DNA of 64,000 nt, taken from NCBI GenBank assembly GCA_934527325.1, contig CAKTAG010000001.1, positions 29,075-93,074 on the forward strand, read 5' to 3'. Below are positions 8,173 through 16,894 of this stretch, piece after piece; the stretch's first letter is position 1, and each line of letters starts with the position of its first letter. The notes beneath the pieces are model-generated. The model did no database searches. It was not told the DNA's origin and saw only the letters and a program-made list of their open reading frames with translations. Position numbers and translations under genes: made by a program. The DNA is from an uncultured Candidatus Soleaferrea sp. (GTDB lineage Bacteria; Bacillota; Clostridia; Oscillospirales; Ruminococcaceae).

Positions 8173-10488
8173 TTATATTTGATGTTTTACTCGCTGTTTT
8201 TCTTCTGCTCGTTTAGCATCATTAAATCTATCTAATGTTCCAACAAGGTAGCCTGTAATTCTTCTTATTCGTTCAAATTTAGGGCCACCATCATTTTCAG
8301 TTCTACCGCATTTTGGGCATTTATCGTTTATTATTCCAGTAAAACCACAAACAGGGTCTCTATCTACAGGGTGATTAATAGAACCATAGCCTATACCTAC
8401 TTCTTTCATGTATTTAATTATTTTTTCAAATGCATCAACATTACAAGTAGGGTCAGAATCCAGCTCAACGTAAGTAATGTGGCCACCATTAGTTAAAGCA
8501 TGGTAAGGTGCTTCTAATTTAATTTTGTTGTATGCCGAAATATTATAATAAACAGGAATGTGAAAGGAATTGGTATAATATTCTCTATCTGTAACTCCTT
8601 TTATAGTTCCATATCTTTTATTATCTATTTTAACAAATCTACCAGAAAGTCCTTCGGCTGGCGTAGCTAGTAAAGAAAAATTTAACTTATATTTTTCACA
8701 TGCTTCATCCATTCTATTTCTCATATGTCCAATTATTTTTAAACCTAATTGTTGAGCTTCATCTGATTCTCCATGATGTTTACCTATTAATGCAACTAAA
8801 CATTCTGCTAACCCAATAAAACCCATTGTTAAAGTTCCATGTTTAAGAATTTCACCTATTTTATCGTCCATACTAAGTTTATCAGATTCTAACCATAAAC
8901 CTTGACCCATTAAAAAGGGGAAGTTTTTCACTTTTTTTTGAGATTGAATTTCAAAACGAGCCAATAGTTGAGATATTACAATATCTATTTTTTCATCTAA
9001 ATCTTTAAAAAATGCATTTATGTTTTTATTTGCTTTTATTCCAATTCTAGGTAAATTAATTGATGTAAAACTCAGGTTTCCTCTGCCTGAAATAACTTCT
9101 TTTGATTTATCATAAATGTTAGCCATTACCCTTGTTCTGCAACCCATATAGGCTACTTCTGTGTTGCTATCGCCAGCTTTATAATATTTAGCATTGTATG
9201 GTGCATCTAAAAAAGAAAAGTTAGGGAAAAGTCGTTTAGCAGAAACTTTACAAGCTAATTTAAACAAATCATAATTAGGTTCACCTGGGTTAAAGTTAAT
9301 ACCTTCTTTTACTTTAAATATATGAATTGGGAAAATAGGTGTTTCACCGTTGCCTAATCCTGCTTCTGTAGCAAGCAGTAAATTTTTTATAACTAATCGT
9401 CCTTCTGGTGAAGTATCTGTGCCATAATTTAAAGAACTAAATGGAATTTGTGCCCCTGCTCTAGAGTGCATAGTATTAAGGTTATGTATTAATGCCTCCA
9501 TAGCTTGGTAAGTAGCTCTATTAATTTCTTTTATAGAATTTTTAATAGCAAAATTTTGAATTTTTTCTGCCTTTTCTTTACCTACTTTTTCTGTAAGCAA
9601 GTTCATTTCTATTTTATAATAGTCATCAGATTTAATTTTAGGGAACAACTTATAATTATCTTTTATGTTTTTTAATATAGATGATACGAATTCATCAGCA
9701 TTATCTAAACCTAATAATAAATCTACTGCTTTAACTAAATTGGTTTTATAAATTTTATAATAAGTTTTAGTTACACCTATGGCCATTGCAAAATCAAAGT
9801 TAGGCACACTTTGTCCACCGTGTTGGTCGTTTTGGTTAGATTGTATAGCTATGCAAGCTAAAGCACTATAACTTTGAATGTGTGTAGGTTCTCTTAAAAA
9901 ACCATGCCCTGTAGAAAAACCATTTTTAAATAATTTTTGCAAGTCTATTTGGCAGCAAGTGGTAGTTAAATTATAAAAATCTAAATCATGAATGTGTATA
10001 TCACCGCATTTGTGAGCGTTTGAATGTATAGGGTCTAAAACAAACATTTCACAAAATTGTTTTGAACCCTCAGAACCATATTTAAGCATTGTACCCATTG
10101 CTGTATCACTATCTATATTGGCATTTTCTCTTTTTATATCATTTTCTGCAGCAGATTTAAAGGTTAGATCTTCATAAATTTTCATAAGGCTTGTATTCAT
10201 TTCACGGATTCTAGTTCTGTCTGCTCTATATAATATATAGTTTTTAGCGGTTTTTGCATGTCCGTTTTCAATTAAAACTTTTTCAACAACATCTTGTACT
10301 TGTTCAACAGTTGGTATATTCCCAGTTAATTGTTTATCTATTTCTTCAACTACTTTGTAAGCTAAATCCAAAGCAGTGTCGTAATTGCTACCACCTACTG
10401 ATTTAGCAGATTTAAAAATAGCTGTAGCAATTTTTTCAATGTTGAATGGAACATTTCTTCCATCACGTTTTTTTATTTGTGTTATCAT
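8173..10488 (-). CDS. nrdD: Anaerobic ribonucleoside-triphosphate reductase (class III)
   Basis: The 771-residue product reduces ribonucleoside triphosphates to deoxyribonucleotides using a glycyl radical, in the absence of oxygen. An N-terminal ATP-cone (about residues 1-90, KKRDGRNVPFNIEKI) allows allosteric control. The catalytic barrel contains SSLNYGTDTSPEGR and YMGCRTRV. The C-terminus carries a four-Cys zinc site (CGFTGIINDKCPKCGRT) and the radical site RRITGYLVGTLDRFN, with the glycine at about residue 746. The activase gene nrdG, often adjacent, is not seen in this window. A promoter with possible NrdR sites lies upstream. Confidence 0.97.
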   Translation of the reverse strand: MITQIKKRDGRNVPFNIEKIATAIFKSAKSVGGSNYDTALDLAYKVVEEIDKQLTGNIPTVEQVQDVVEKVLIENGHAKTAKNYILYRADRTRIREMNTSLMKIYEDLTFKSAAENDIKRENANIDSDTAMGTMLKYGSEGSKQFCEMFVLDPIHSNAHKCGDIHIHDLDFYNLTTTCCQIDLQKLFKNGFSTGHGFLREPTHIQSYSALACIAIQSNQNDQHGGQSVPNFDFAMAIGVTKTYYKIYKTNLVKAVDLLLGLDNADEFVSSILKNIKDNYKLFPKIKSDDYYKIEMNLLTEKVGKEKAEKIQNFAIKNSIKEINRATYQAMEALIHNLNTMHSRAGAQIPFSSLNYGTDTSPEGRLVIKNLLLATEAGLGNGETPIFPIHIFKVKEGINFNPGEPNYDLFKLACKVSAKRLFPNFSFLDAPYNAKYYKAGDSNTEVAYMGCRTRVMANIYDKSKEVISGRGNLSFTSINLPRIGIKANKNINAFFKDLDEKIDIVISQLLARFEIQSQKKVKNFPFLMGQGLWLESDKLSMDDKIGEILKHGTLTMGFIGLAECLVALIGKHHGESDEAQQLGLKIIGHMRNRMDEACEKYKLNFSLLATPAEGLSGRFVKIDNKRYGTIKGVTDREYYTNSFHIPVYYNISAYNKIKLEAPYHALTNGGHITYVELDSDPTCNVDAFEKIIKYMKEVGIGYGSINHPVDRDPVCGFTGIINDKCPKCGRTENDGGPKFERIRRITGYLVGTLDRFNDAKRAEEKQRVKHQI

Positions 10489-10543
10489 TGTTTATAAACC
10501 CTTTCTAATTTTAGCTAAAAATATTATTAAGCAATTTTTTGCA

Positions 10544-10607
10544 ACAATATATTGTATGTTTGTTGTTAAACACAAGTTATTATATCATATATGTAGTATA
10601 TGTTCAA
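10544..10607 (-). promoter_or_regulatory. nrdD promoter with possible NrdR boxes
   Basis: On the minus strand, TTGAAC (10602-10607), a 17-base spacer and TATAAT (10579-10584) form a good promoter. The palindrome ACAATATATTGT (10544-10555) resembles an NrdR box. A weaker half-symmetric AT-rich element (about 10584-10599) overlaps the promoter spacer about 42 bp away, four helical turns. NrdR control of nrd genes is well known; these exact sites are inference. Confidence 0.6.
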
Positions 10608-10677
10608 TACAATTATTAAATAAAAAAAATAAAATTGTAACTTTACAAACTGCTTTTGCAATTTAAAAATTTATCTA

Positions 10678-10706
10678 TTGAAAAAATAAAAATAATATGT
10701 TATAAT
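10678..10706 (+). promoter_or_regulatory. Promoter of the tRNA-Leu pair
   Basis: TTGAAA (10678-10683), a 17-base spacer and TATAAT (10701-10706), 11 bases before tRNA-Leu(GAG). It may also feed lepB and the genes after it. Confidence 0.8.
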
Positions 10707-10717
10707 ACAACCAGTAG

Positions 10718-10805
10718 GCAGGTGTGGCGGAATTGGCAGACGCGCTACTTTGAGGGGGTAGTGAGCATTTTGTTCGTATGGGTTCAAGTCCCATCATCTG
10801 CACCA
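10718..10805 (+). tRNA. tRNA-Leu(GAG)
   Basis: An 88-base class II tRNA with a long variable arm. Acceptor GCAGGTG/CATCTGC; anticodon loop TTGAGGG gives GAG. CCA is encoded. Confidence 0.95.
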
Positions 10806-10831
10806 ATTTTTAAATTTTTGTTTATTTTATT

Positions 10832-10918
10832 GCGGATGTGGTGAAATTGGCAGACACATATGATTCAGGTTCATATGCTTTTGTAAGCGTGCAGGTTCAA
10901 GTCCTGTCATCCGCACCA
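10832..10918 (+). tRNA. tRNA-Leu(CAG)
   Basis: An 87-base class II tRNA with a long variable arm. Acceptor GCGGATG/CATCCGC; anticodon loop TTCAGGT gives CAG. CCA is encoded. Confidence 0.95.
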
Positions 10919-10983
10919 AAATTAATTTTTTTGAATATTTTTAAGTATGCTTAATTGTATTTAGGCAAATAGGAGTGGTTTGT

Positions 10984-11550
10984 GTGAATAATAACAAACA
11001 ACAATATACAGATGTTAAAAATGAACTTTCTTTTAAAGAAGAAGTATTTGAGTTGTTAGATACGGCTGTTAAAACTGTGGTAGTTGCGTTATGGGTTTTT
11101 ACATTTGGTTTTTCATTATCTACTGTAAAAGGTAGCTCTATGTTGCCAACTTTGCAAAATAATAACAGAGTTTTGGTTTATAGTATGTTTTATAAACCCA
11201 AATCTAAAGATGTTGTTGTTATTACTCAACCTAATTACCTTGATCATATTTTGGTAAAAAGAGTAATTGCAACAGAGGGACAAACAGTTTTTGTGGATGC
11301 AGAAGCTGGCAAGGTTTTTGTTGATGGCGAAGAATTAAATGAACCTTATATAAATGAAATAACAAAAACTGCTGGAGATATAAAATACCCTGTAACAGTA
11401 CCAAAAGATTATATTTTTGCTATGGGGGATAATAGAAATGCTTCGCTTGATAGTAGATATGATAGTATAGGTATGATAAATAAAAATTATGTAAAAGGGA
11501 AGGTATTGTTTAGGTTTTTCCCTATTAATAAAATAGGGGTAATTAAATAA
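10984..11550 (+). CDS. lepB: Signal peptidase I
   Basis: The product (188 residues from the GTG at 10984) cleaves signal peptides of secreted proteins at the membrane outer face. One N-terminal transmembrane segment (about 29-47) precedes the catalytic Ser in KGSSMLPT (about S52). The catalytic Lys in VKRVIATEGQ is about K92, and box E is GDNRNASLDSR. The frame extends to a GTG at 10975, but that overlaps the AGGAG ribosome site (10971-10975), so the GTG 8 bases further on is the better start. The stop abuts the rbgA start. Confidence 0.94.
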   Translation: MNNNKQQYTDVKNELSFKEEVFELLDTAVKTVVVALWVFTFGFSLSTVKGSSMLPTLQNNNRVLVYSMFYKPKSKDVVVITQPNYLDHILVKRVIATEGQTVFVDAEAGKVFVDGEELNEPYINEITKTAGDIKYPVTVPKDYIFAMGDNRNASLDSRYDSIGMINKNYVKGKVLFRFFPINKIGVIK

Positions 11551-12423
11551 ATGCCTGAAATAGTTGATGTTCAATGGTTCCCTGGCCACATGGCTAAAAC
11601 AAGGCGGTTAATAGAAAAAAATTTACCACTTGTTGATATTGTTATAGAAATTTTAGATGCAAGAGCACCAATAAGCAGTGCTAACCCTGATTTAAATAAA
11701 ATTATAAAAAATAAGCCTAAAATTATTTTAATTAATAAAAGTGATTTAGTTAATGAAGATGTTGTTAATAAATGGATATCGTATTATAGTAGAGATAATA
11801 TTAAAGCTGTAGCTGTTGATAGTAGAGATGGTAAAAATTTAAATAAAATAAATTTAGTTATTAGGAATATTTTAAAAACGAAGATAGAAAAAAGAATGCA
11901 AATAGGCATGGTTGGAATGCCTATAAGAGCTATGGTGGTAGGTATTCCTAATGTAGGTAAATCATCTTTTATAAATAAAATGGCAAAAAAGAAAAAAACA
12001 AAGGTTGAAGATAGGCCCGGTGTAACTAGGGGTAAGCAGTGGGTAATTGCAGAAAATGGCTTAGAGCTTTTAGATATGCCAGGGGTTTTATGGCCCAAAT
12101 TTGATGATAAAAAAGTAGGGGAAAAATTAGCTTTTTTAGGTTCAGTAAAAGATGATATACTAGATACAGAAAATTTAGCAGTTAGGTTACTAGAGTTTTT
12201 GTGTAAGAATTATAAAAGGTTGCTTTTAGCAAGGTATAAAGTAGAAGAAGATATTATTGATTTGGAAGATTTTTATGCACTTCTTAAATGTATAGGCAAA
12301 AAACGAGGAATGGTGATTGCTGGTGGGAGTGTTGATTTAGAACGTGCGGCAATAATGGTTTTAGATGAATTTAGAGCTGGCAAAATAGGGAAAATTTCAT
12401 TAGAAGTTCCACAAGGTTATTAA
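11551..12423 (+). CDS. rbgA: Ribosome biogenesis GTPase RbgA/YlqF
   Basis: The 290-residue product is a circularly permuted GTPase needed for late 50S assembly. The motif order is permuted: G4 NKSD (residues 62-65) precedes G1 GIPNVGKSS (131-139) and G3 DMPG (175-178). The family's N-terminal WFPGHMAK is present, as is a C-terminal helical domain. The ATG follows directly on the lepB stop. The lepB-rbgA-rnhB-yraN order matches other Firmicutes. Confidence 0.95.
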   Translation: MPEIVDVQWFPGHMAKTRRLIEKNLPLVDIVIEILDARAPISSANPDLNKIIKNKPKIILINKSDLVNEDVVNKWISYYSRDNIKAVAVDSRDGKNLNKINLVIRNILKTKIEKRMQIGMVGMPIRAMVVGIPNVGKSSFINKMAKKKKTKVEDRPGVTRGKQWVIAENGLELLDMPGVLWPKFDDKKVGEKLAFLGSVKDDILDTENLAVRLLEFLCKNYKRLLLARYKVEEDIIDLEDFYALLKCIGKKRGMVIAGGSVDLERAAIMVLDEFRAGKIGKISLEVPQGY

Positions 12424-12450
12424 TGTATTTTTATATGGAGTTTTTTATAG

Positions 12451-13053
12451 ATGGATAAATACACTAAGTTATACTATAGCAAAGGTTATAAAGTTATAGC
12501 GGGAATAGATGAAGCAGGACGTGGGCCTTTGGCCGGTCCTGTTTTTGCTAGTGTTGTTATATTACCTGAAAATCATTCAATAGTTGGGTTAGCAGATTCT
12601 AAAAAACTTACAGAAAAAAAGAGAGAAGAATTATTTAAACAAATTATAGAAAAAGCTGTTGATTATTCTGTGGCTAGTTCAAGTGAAGCAGAAATTGATG
12701 AAATTAATATTTTACAGGCTACATTTTTAGCCATGAAAAGAGCTTTAAAAAAATTAAAAATTAAACCAGAAATAATTTTAATCGATGGAAATAGAGGCCC
12801 TGAAATTGATATTCCTATGGAGTGTATTGTAAAAGGTGATAGTTTAGTAGAATCTATTTCAGCAGCGTCTATTTTAGCAAAAGTTTCAAGGGATAAATTT
12901 ATAACAGAATTGTCGAAACAGTACCCTCAATATGGGTTAGAAAAACATAAAGGTTACGGTACAAAAATGCACTACGAAGCAATAAAGAAGTATGGAATCT
13001 CTAAAATACATAGAAAAACTTTTTTAAAAAAAATAATTGGAAAAGAATGTTGA
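12451..13053 (+). CDS. rnhB: Ribonuclease HII
   Basis: The 200-residue product degrades RNA in RNA-DNA hybrids and excises misincorporated ribonucleotides. The active-site acidic residues are recognisable: DE in GIDEAGRGPLAGPV, D in ILIDGNRG, and D in AKVSRDKFI. The LEKHKGYGT motif is present. The stop overlaps or abuts the next gene. Confidence 0.95.
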   Translation: MDKYTKLYYSKGYKVIAGIDEAGRGPLAGPVFASVVILPENHSIVGLADSKKLTEKKREELFKQIIEKAVDYSVASSSEAEIDEINILQATFLAMKRALKKLKIKPEIILIDGNRGPEIDIPMECIVKGDSLVESISAASILAKVSRDKFITELSKQYPQYGLEKHKGYGTKMHYEAIKKYGISKIHRKTFLKKIIGKEC

Positions 13054-13055
13054 TT

Positions 13056-13451
13056 ATGAATTTAAGTCATAAAAAGATAGGTGATTATGGCGAAAGGGTA
13101 TGTAAGAACTATTTAATGAAGTTAGGGTATAATATATTAGAGCTAAATTATAGTTCTAGATATGGAGAAATAGATATTATAGCTAGCAAGGGTGAATATC
13201 TAGCTTTTGTAGAAGTAAAAACTAGGGCTAAAAATTCTATAGTGAAAGGTTGTGAAGCTGTTAATAAAAGTAAAATGTTAAAAATTATAAAAACAGCATA
13301 TCAGTATTTACAATTTTTTAATTTAGATTTACAACCAAGGTTTGATGTTTGCGAAATTTACATTTATAAAAATGTAGTAGTAGATAAAATAAATTATATA
13401 AAAAATGCATTTAATTTAAATTCAGTGGGTGAATATAATTTAAATTTATAG
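13056..13451 (+). CDS. yraN: YraN/UPF0102 family protein (Holliday-junction-resolvase fold)
   Basis: The small basic protein (131 residues from 13056) has the UPF0102 pattern: KIGDYGERVCKNYLMKLGYNI, then RYGEIDIIA and LAFVEVKTR. The E, D and ExK residues are those of a restriction-endonuclease-like nuclease fold. Its biological role is not established. An in-frame ATG at 13047 overlaps the rnhB stop, but the GGAAAAG site at 13039-13045 is better spaced for 13056. Confidence 0.85.
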   Translation: MNLSHKKIGDYGERVCKNYLMKLGYNILELNYSSRYGEIDIIASKGEYLAFVEVKTRAKNSIVKGCEAVNKSKMLKIIKTAYQYLQFFNLDLQPRFDVCEIYIYKNVVVDKINYIKNAFNLNSVGEYNLNL

Positions 13452-13504
13452 TATTTTATAAAAATTGTATTTTAAAATTATTTTACTTAAAAAGGGGTAT
13501 AGCA

Positions 13505-15268
13505 ATGAGAAAAACAAAAATAGTTTGTACATTAGGGCCAGCTACAGATAACGAGAAAGTTATAAAACAATTAATGTTAGCGGGTATGGATGTAGCAAGG
13601 TTTAATTTTTCACATCAAACTCATGAAATACATAAAAAAAGGTTTGATATGGTAAAAAAATTTAGAGAAGAACTTGGCTTACATGTTGCTACATTGTTAG
13701 ATACAAAAGGACCAGAGATAAGGCTGGGGAAAATAAAGAATGATAAAGTAGAAATCGTTACAGGTGAAAAATTTATACTAACAACAGAAGAAGTTGTTGG
13801 TGATGAAAAAATAGCTACAATATCTTACAAAAATTTACCGTTAGATATATCTGTAGGTACTACCATTTTAATAGATGATGGGTTAATAGGTTTAGAGGTT
13901 ATTAAATTTGATGAAAAAAATATAGAGTGTAAAATTACTAACGGTGGAATAATTTCTAATAATAAGGGTGTTAATGTTCCTAATATTGCTTTATCTATGC
14001 CTTATGTTAGTGAGCAAGATAGAAAAGATATTATATTTGGTATAGAAAATGGATTTGATTTTATTGCAGCTTCGTTTGCAAGGTCGGCGCAAGACATTAT
14101 GGATATTAGGCATGTTTTGAAAGAACATAAATGTTCTAATATAAATGTTATAGCTAAAATTGAAAATTCACAAGGTGTAGAAAATATAGATGAAATTTTG
14201 CGTGTATCTGATGGCATAATGGTTGCTCGTGGAGATATGGGTGTAGAAATTCCATTTGAAGAAATACCGGTTATTCAGAAAAAACTTATAAAAAAAGCTT
14301 ACAATGCTAGCAAACAAGTTATTACTGCTACCCAAATGCTAGAATCTATGGTTAACAACCCAAGGCCTACTAGGGCAGAAACAACAGATGTGGCTAATGC
14401 AATTTATGATGGCACAAGTGCCATAATGCTATCTGGAGAAACGGCAGCAGGTAAGTACCCTGTTAAAGCTGTTAAAACAATGGCATTAATAGCTAAAAGA
14501 ACAGAAGAAGATATTGATTACCCAAAAAGGTTTAGAGCTTTGCAATTAGATGATTACCCAAGCGTAACTAATGCTATTTCGCATGCTTCTGTTACTACTT
14601 CTATAGATTTAGGTGCAGCTGCAATTATAAATGTTACTAAATCTGGGGAAAGTGCTAGAATGATTTCACGGTACCGCCCATTAGCACCTATTATTGCTTG
14701 TTCACCACACGAAAAAGTTTGTAGGCAACTTAATATGTCTTGGGGAGTGCATCCGGTTTTAGTTGAAGAAAAAAATAGTACCGATGATTTGTTAGAACAT
14801 GCGGTAGAAAGTGCTGGTAAATCTGGTTTAGTAAAAAATGGAGATTTAGTTGTGGTAACGGCAGGAATCCCTCTTGGAGTTCCTGGTACTACAAACTTGT
14901 TAAAAGTTCATACAGTTGGCCATGTTTTGGTTTCTGGAATAGGGGTAACACATAGAGCTTCGGTAGGTAACTTATGTGTATGTAGTAGTGAAGATGATGC
15001 TTTAAAACATTTTAAAACAGGTGATATATTAGTTATAAAGCAAACAAGTAATAATATTTTAGACTTAATGAAAAATGCAAGTGGAATTATTACAGAAGTT
15101 GATGGTTTTGATTCACATGCAGCAGTGGTAGGTTTAACCTTAGATATTCCGGTTATAGTTGGTGCTAAGGGTGCAACGAAAATATTAAAAAATAGTACAC
15201 ATGTAACCATGGATGCAATAAGAGGTTTAGTTTGTGGCTCATCTAATGATTCGTACTTTAAATTTTAG
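13505..15268 (+). CDS. pyk: Pyruvate kinase with C-terminal PEP-utiliser domain
   Basis: The 587-residue product converts PEP + ADP to pyruvate + ATP. The barrel starts RKTKIVCTLGPATDN and includes the catalytic-lysine region VIAKIENSQG and MVARGDMGVEIP. After the regulatory C-domain comes an extra segment of about 110 residues with GIITEVDGFDSHAAVVG, the swivelling histidine domain found on bacilli and clostridial pyruvate kinases. The length (about 585) fits that long form. No other glycolytic gene is adjacent. Confidence 0.96.
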   Translation: MRKTKIVCTLGPATDNEKVIKQLMLAGMDVARFNFSHQTHEIHKKRFDMVKKFREELGLHVATLLDTKGPEIRLGKIKNDKVEIVTGEKFILTTEEVVGDEKIATISYKNLPLDISVGTTILIDDGLIGLEVIKFDEKNIECKITNGGIISNNKGVNVPNIALSMPYVSEQDRKDIIFGIENGFDFIAASFARSAQDIMDIRHVLKEHKCSNINVIAKIENSQGVENIDEILRVSDGIMVARGDMGVEIPFEEIPVIQKKLIKKAYNASKQVITATQMLESMVNNPRPTRAETTDVANAIYDGTSAIMLSGETAAGKYPVKAVKTMALIAKRTEEDIDYPKRFRALQLDDYPSVTNAISHASVTTSIDLGAAAIINVTKSGESARMISRYRPLAPIIACSPHEKVCRQLNMSWGVHPVLVEEKNSTDDLLEHAVESAGKSGLVKNGDLVVVTAGIPLGVPGTTNLLKVHTVGHVLVSGIGVTHRASVGNLCVCSSEDDALKHFKTGDILVIKQTSNNILDLMKNASGIITEVDGFDSHAAVVGLTLDIPVIVGAKGATKILKNSTHVTMDAIRGLVCGSSNDSYFKF

Positions 15269-15370
15269 TAAAACAATTATTTTTGTTTTAAACTTATAAT
15301 AATATTATTAAATAGATTTGTAAAAATATTTGTTTAGTAAGTAAATAATTAGGAAAGGGCAAGTAAAAAA

Positions 15371-16105
15371 ATGTCCCAAAAAATATTTATTACATCTGGA
15401 AAAGGTGGGGTAGGGAAATCTACTGTTACGGCTTTGTTAGGTGCTGCATTGGCTTATTTAGGCAATAAAGTACTATTAATAGAATTAGATTTTGGCCTAA
15501 GGTCTTTAGATATAATTTTGGGAGTTCAAGATAAAGCAATTTTTGACCTCAATGATGTTTTAGTTGGTAAGTGTTCTATAGGTAAAGCTACAGTGGCTTG
15601 TGAATATTTACCAGAATTAAAACTTATTTCTGCTTCGGCAGATTATTTTATTACGTTTAGTGAAGATGATTTAAAAAATTTATTTGAACAAATATCTAGT
15701 GAATATGATTATATTTTAATAGATTCTCCGGCAGGTATTGGTAGTAGTTTTAGAAAAGCACTTAGGTTAGTAGATAGAGCATTAATTGTTGTTACTCCAG
15801 ATCCAATAGCTGTTAGAGATGCTTGTAAAGTTTCGCAAATATTATGTGATCACGGATTAACAGAGCAAAGGTTAGTAATTAACAAAGTAAAAGATAAATA
15901 TGCTAAATTAGATATTTTGCCTGATTTAGATTTTGTTATTGATGGTGTTGGTGTAGGTTTAATAGCGGTTGTTCCAGACGATGTTAGTATAGTTAAGGCA
16001 ACGTCTAAAGGTGAAAGGTTAAATAAAGATTCTATGGTTTGGAAAGTTTTTAATAGTTTAGCTAAACGAGTGATGGGTGAATATATTGCGTTAAATATAA
16101 AATAG
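15371..16105 (+). CDS. minD: MinD-type septum-site/ParA family ATPase
   Basis: The 244-residue protein has a deviant Walker A KGGVGKST (about residues 10-17), a switch region LIELDFGLRSLDIILG and Walker B ILIDSPAG. The C-terminal helix (VWKVFNSLAKRVMGEY) is amphipathic, as expected for the MinD membrane-targeting sequence. MinD recruits MinC to block division away from midcell. Neither minC nor minE is adjacent, so a divergent ParA/MinD role is possible. The next gene is a methylglyoxal-synthase homologue; as I recall, mgsA sits near minD in several Clostridia. Confidence 0.8.
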   Translation: MSQKIFITSGKGGVGKSTVTALLGAALAYLGNKVLLIELDFGLRSLDIILGVQDKAIFDLNDVLVGKCSIGKATVACEYLPELKLISASADYFITFSEDDLKNLFEQISSEYDYILIDSPAGIGSSFRKALRLVDRALIVVTPDPIAVRDACKVSQILCDHGLTEQRLVINKVKDKYAKLDILPDLDFVIDGVGVGLIAVVPDDVSIVKATSKGERLNKDSMVWKVFNSLAKRVMGEYIALNIK

Positions 16106-16139
16106 TAAATTAATTTAAAAGTAAGGGGAAGTAATAAAT

Positions 16140-16562
16140 ATGAATATAGCAATAACAGCAGCAGATAGTAAAAAAGAGTTGTTGGCGAGGTTTTGTTTGG
16201 CATATAAAGGTGTTTTGGCAAAACATAGTATTTTTTGTACTTCAAGAACAGGTAGGTATATAGAAGACGCAACAGGGTTAGATGTTGTTTGTTTTTTAAG
16301 TGGTCCGCAAGGTGGGTACCAACAGTTAGCTTCTAAAATTGCATGCAATGAGGTAGACCTTGTTATTTATTTATTTGATCCGCTTTCTAACGAAAAAGAT
16401 AATGAATCTTCTAAGTATGAGTTAAATAGATTGTGTGATATATATGCTATACCTTTAGCAACAAATTTTTCTACAGCAGAAGCTTTGGTTTTAGGTTTAG
16501 ATAGAGGGGATTTAAATTGGAGAATATTTGTTAATCCATTGTTTAGAAAAAAAACTAGTTAG
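16140..16562 (+). CDS. Methylglyoxal synthase-like protein, catalytic residues lost
   Basis: The 140-residue product aligns along its length with methylglyoxal synthase, which makes methylglyoxal from dihydroxyacetone phosphate. Shared segments include a FCTSRTGRYIEDATGLDV block, LSGPQGG and DPL, then AIPLATNFSTAEAL. By alignment from memory to the E. coli enzyme, the catalytic Asp71 is Tyr60 (GGYQQ instead of GGDQQ). His19 is Ala8, Thr47 is Arg36, and His98 and Asp101 are changed (KDNE for HDPD). Parts of the phosphate pocket (Thr34, Thr37, Ser54, Gly55) remain. It is probably not an active synthase; a binding role is possible but unproven. The terminator at 16605 follows. Confidence 0.75.
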   Translation: MNIAITAADSKKELLARFCLAYKGVLAKHSIFCTSRTGRYIEDATGLDVVCFLSGPQGGYQQLASKIACNEVDLVIYLFDPLSNEKDNESSKYELNRLCDIYAIPLATNFSTAEALVLGLDRGDLNWRIFVNPLFRKKTS

Positions 16563-16604
16563 TTGAGTAAATAAAAAATAAAATCAATAATTTTTAATAG
16601 GTTA

Positions 16605-16659
16605 ATTCACCTTAAGTTAAAATGAAATTTTTAGCATTTAACATAGGGTGGATTTTTTT
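16605..16659 (+). terminator. Terminator after the MinD/MGS-like genes
   Basis: A long imperfect stem (TTCACCTTAAGTTAAAATG against CATTTAACATAGGGTGGA) is followed by a run of seven T. The rest of the 16563-16894 gap holds AT-rich DNA and the promoter at 16784. Confidence 0.75.
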
Positions 16660-16783
16660 GTGAAAGCATACGACGAAATAAGTAATTTATTTGAGCGGTA
16701 ATTACATTTAATGAAATATAGCATAAAATAATTGTTGAATATTGAGATATTTTGCTGAATTTTGTTTTTTTATATTATAATTA

Positions 16784-16812
16784 TTGACATTATAGTAAAT
16801 ATAATATATAAT
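16784..16812 (+). promoter_or_regulatory. Strong sigma-A promoter of the secreted-protein cluster
   Basis: Perfect TTGACA (16784-16789), 17-base spacer, perfect TATAAT (16807-16812). The 5' untranslated region of about 75 bases leads to an AAGGAAG ribosome site before the gene at 16895. Confidence 0.85.
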
Positions 16813-16894
16813 ATAAAATGTTAAATTAATAAGTATTTAGCTAAATTTATTAATTATCAAAAAATTTATTTGTAAAGGAAGTAAGCTTGTTAAA

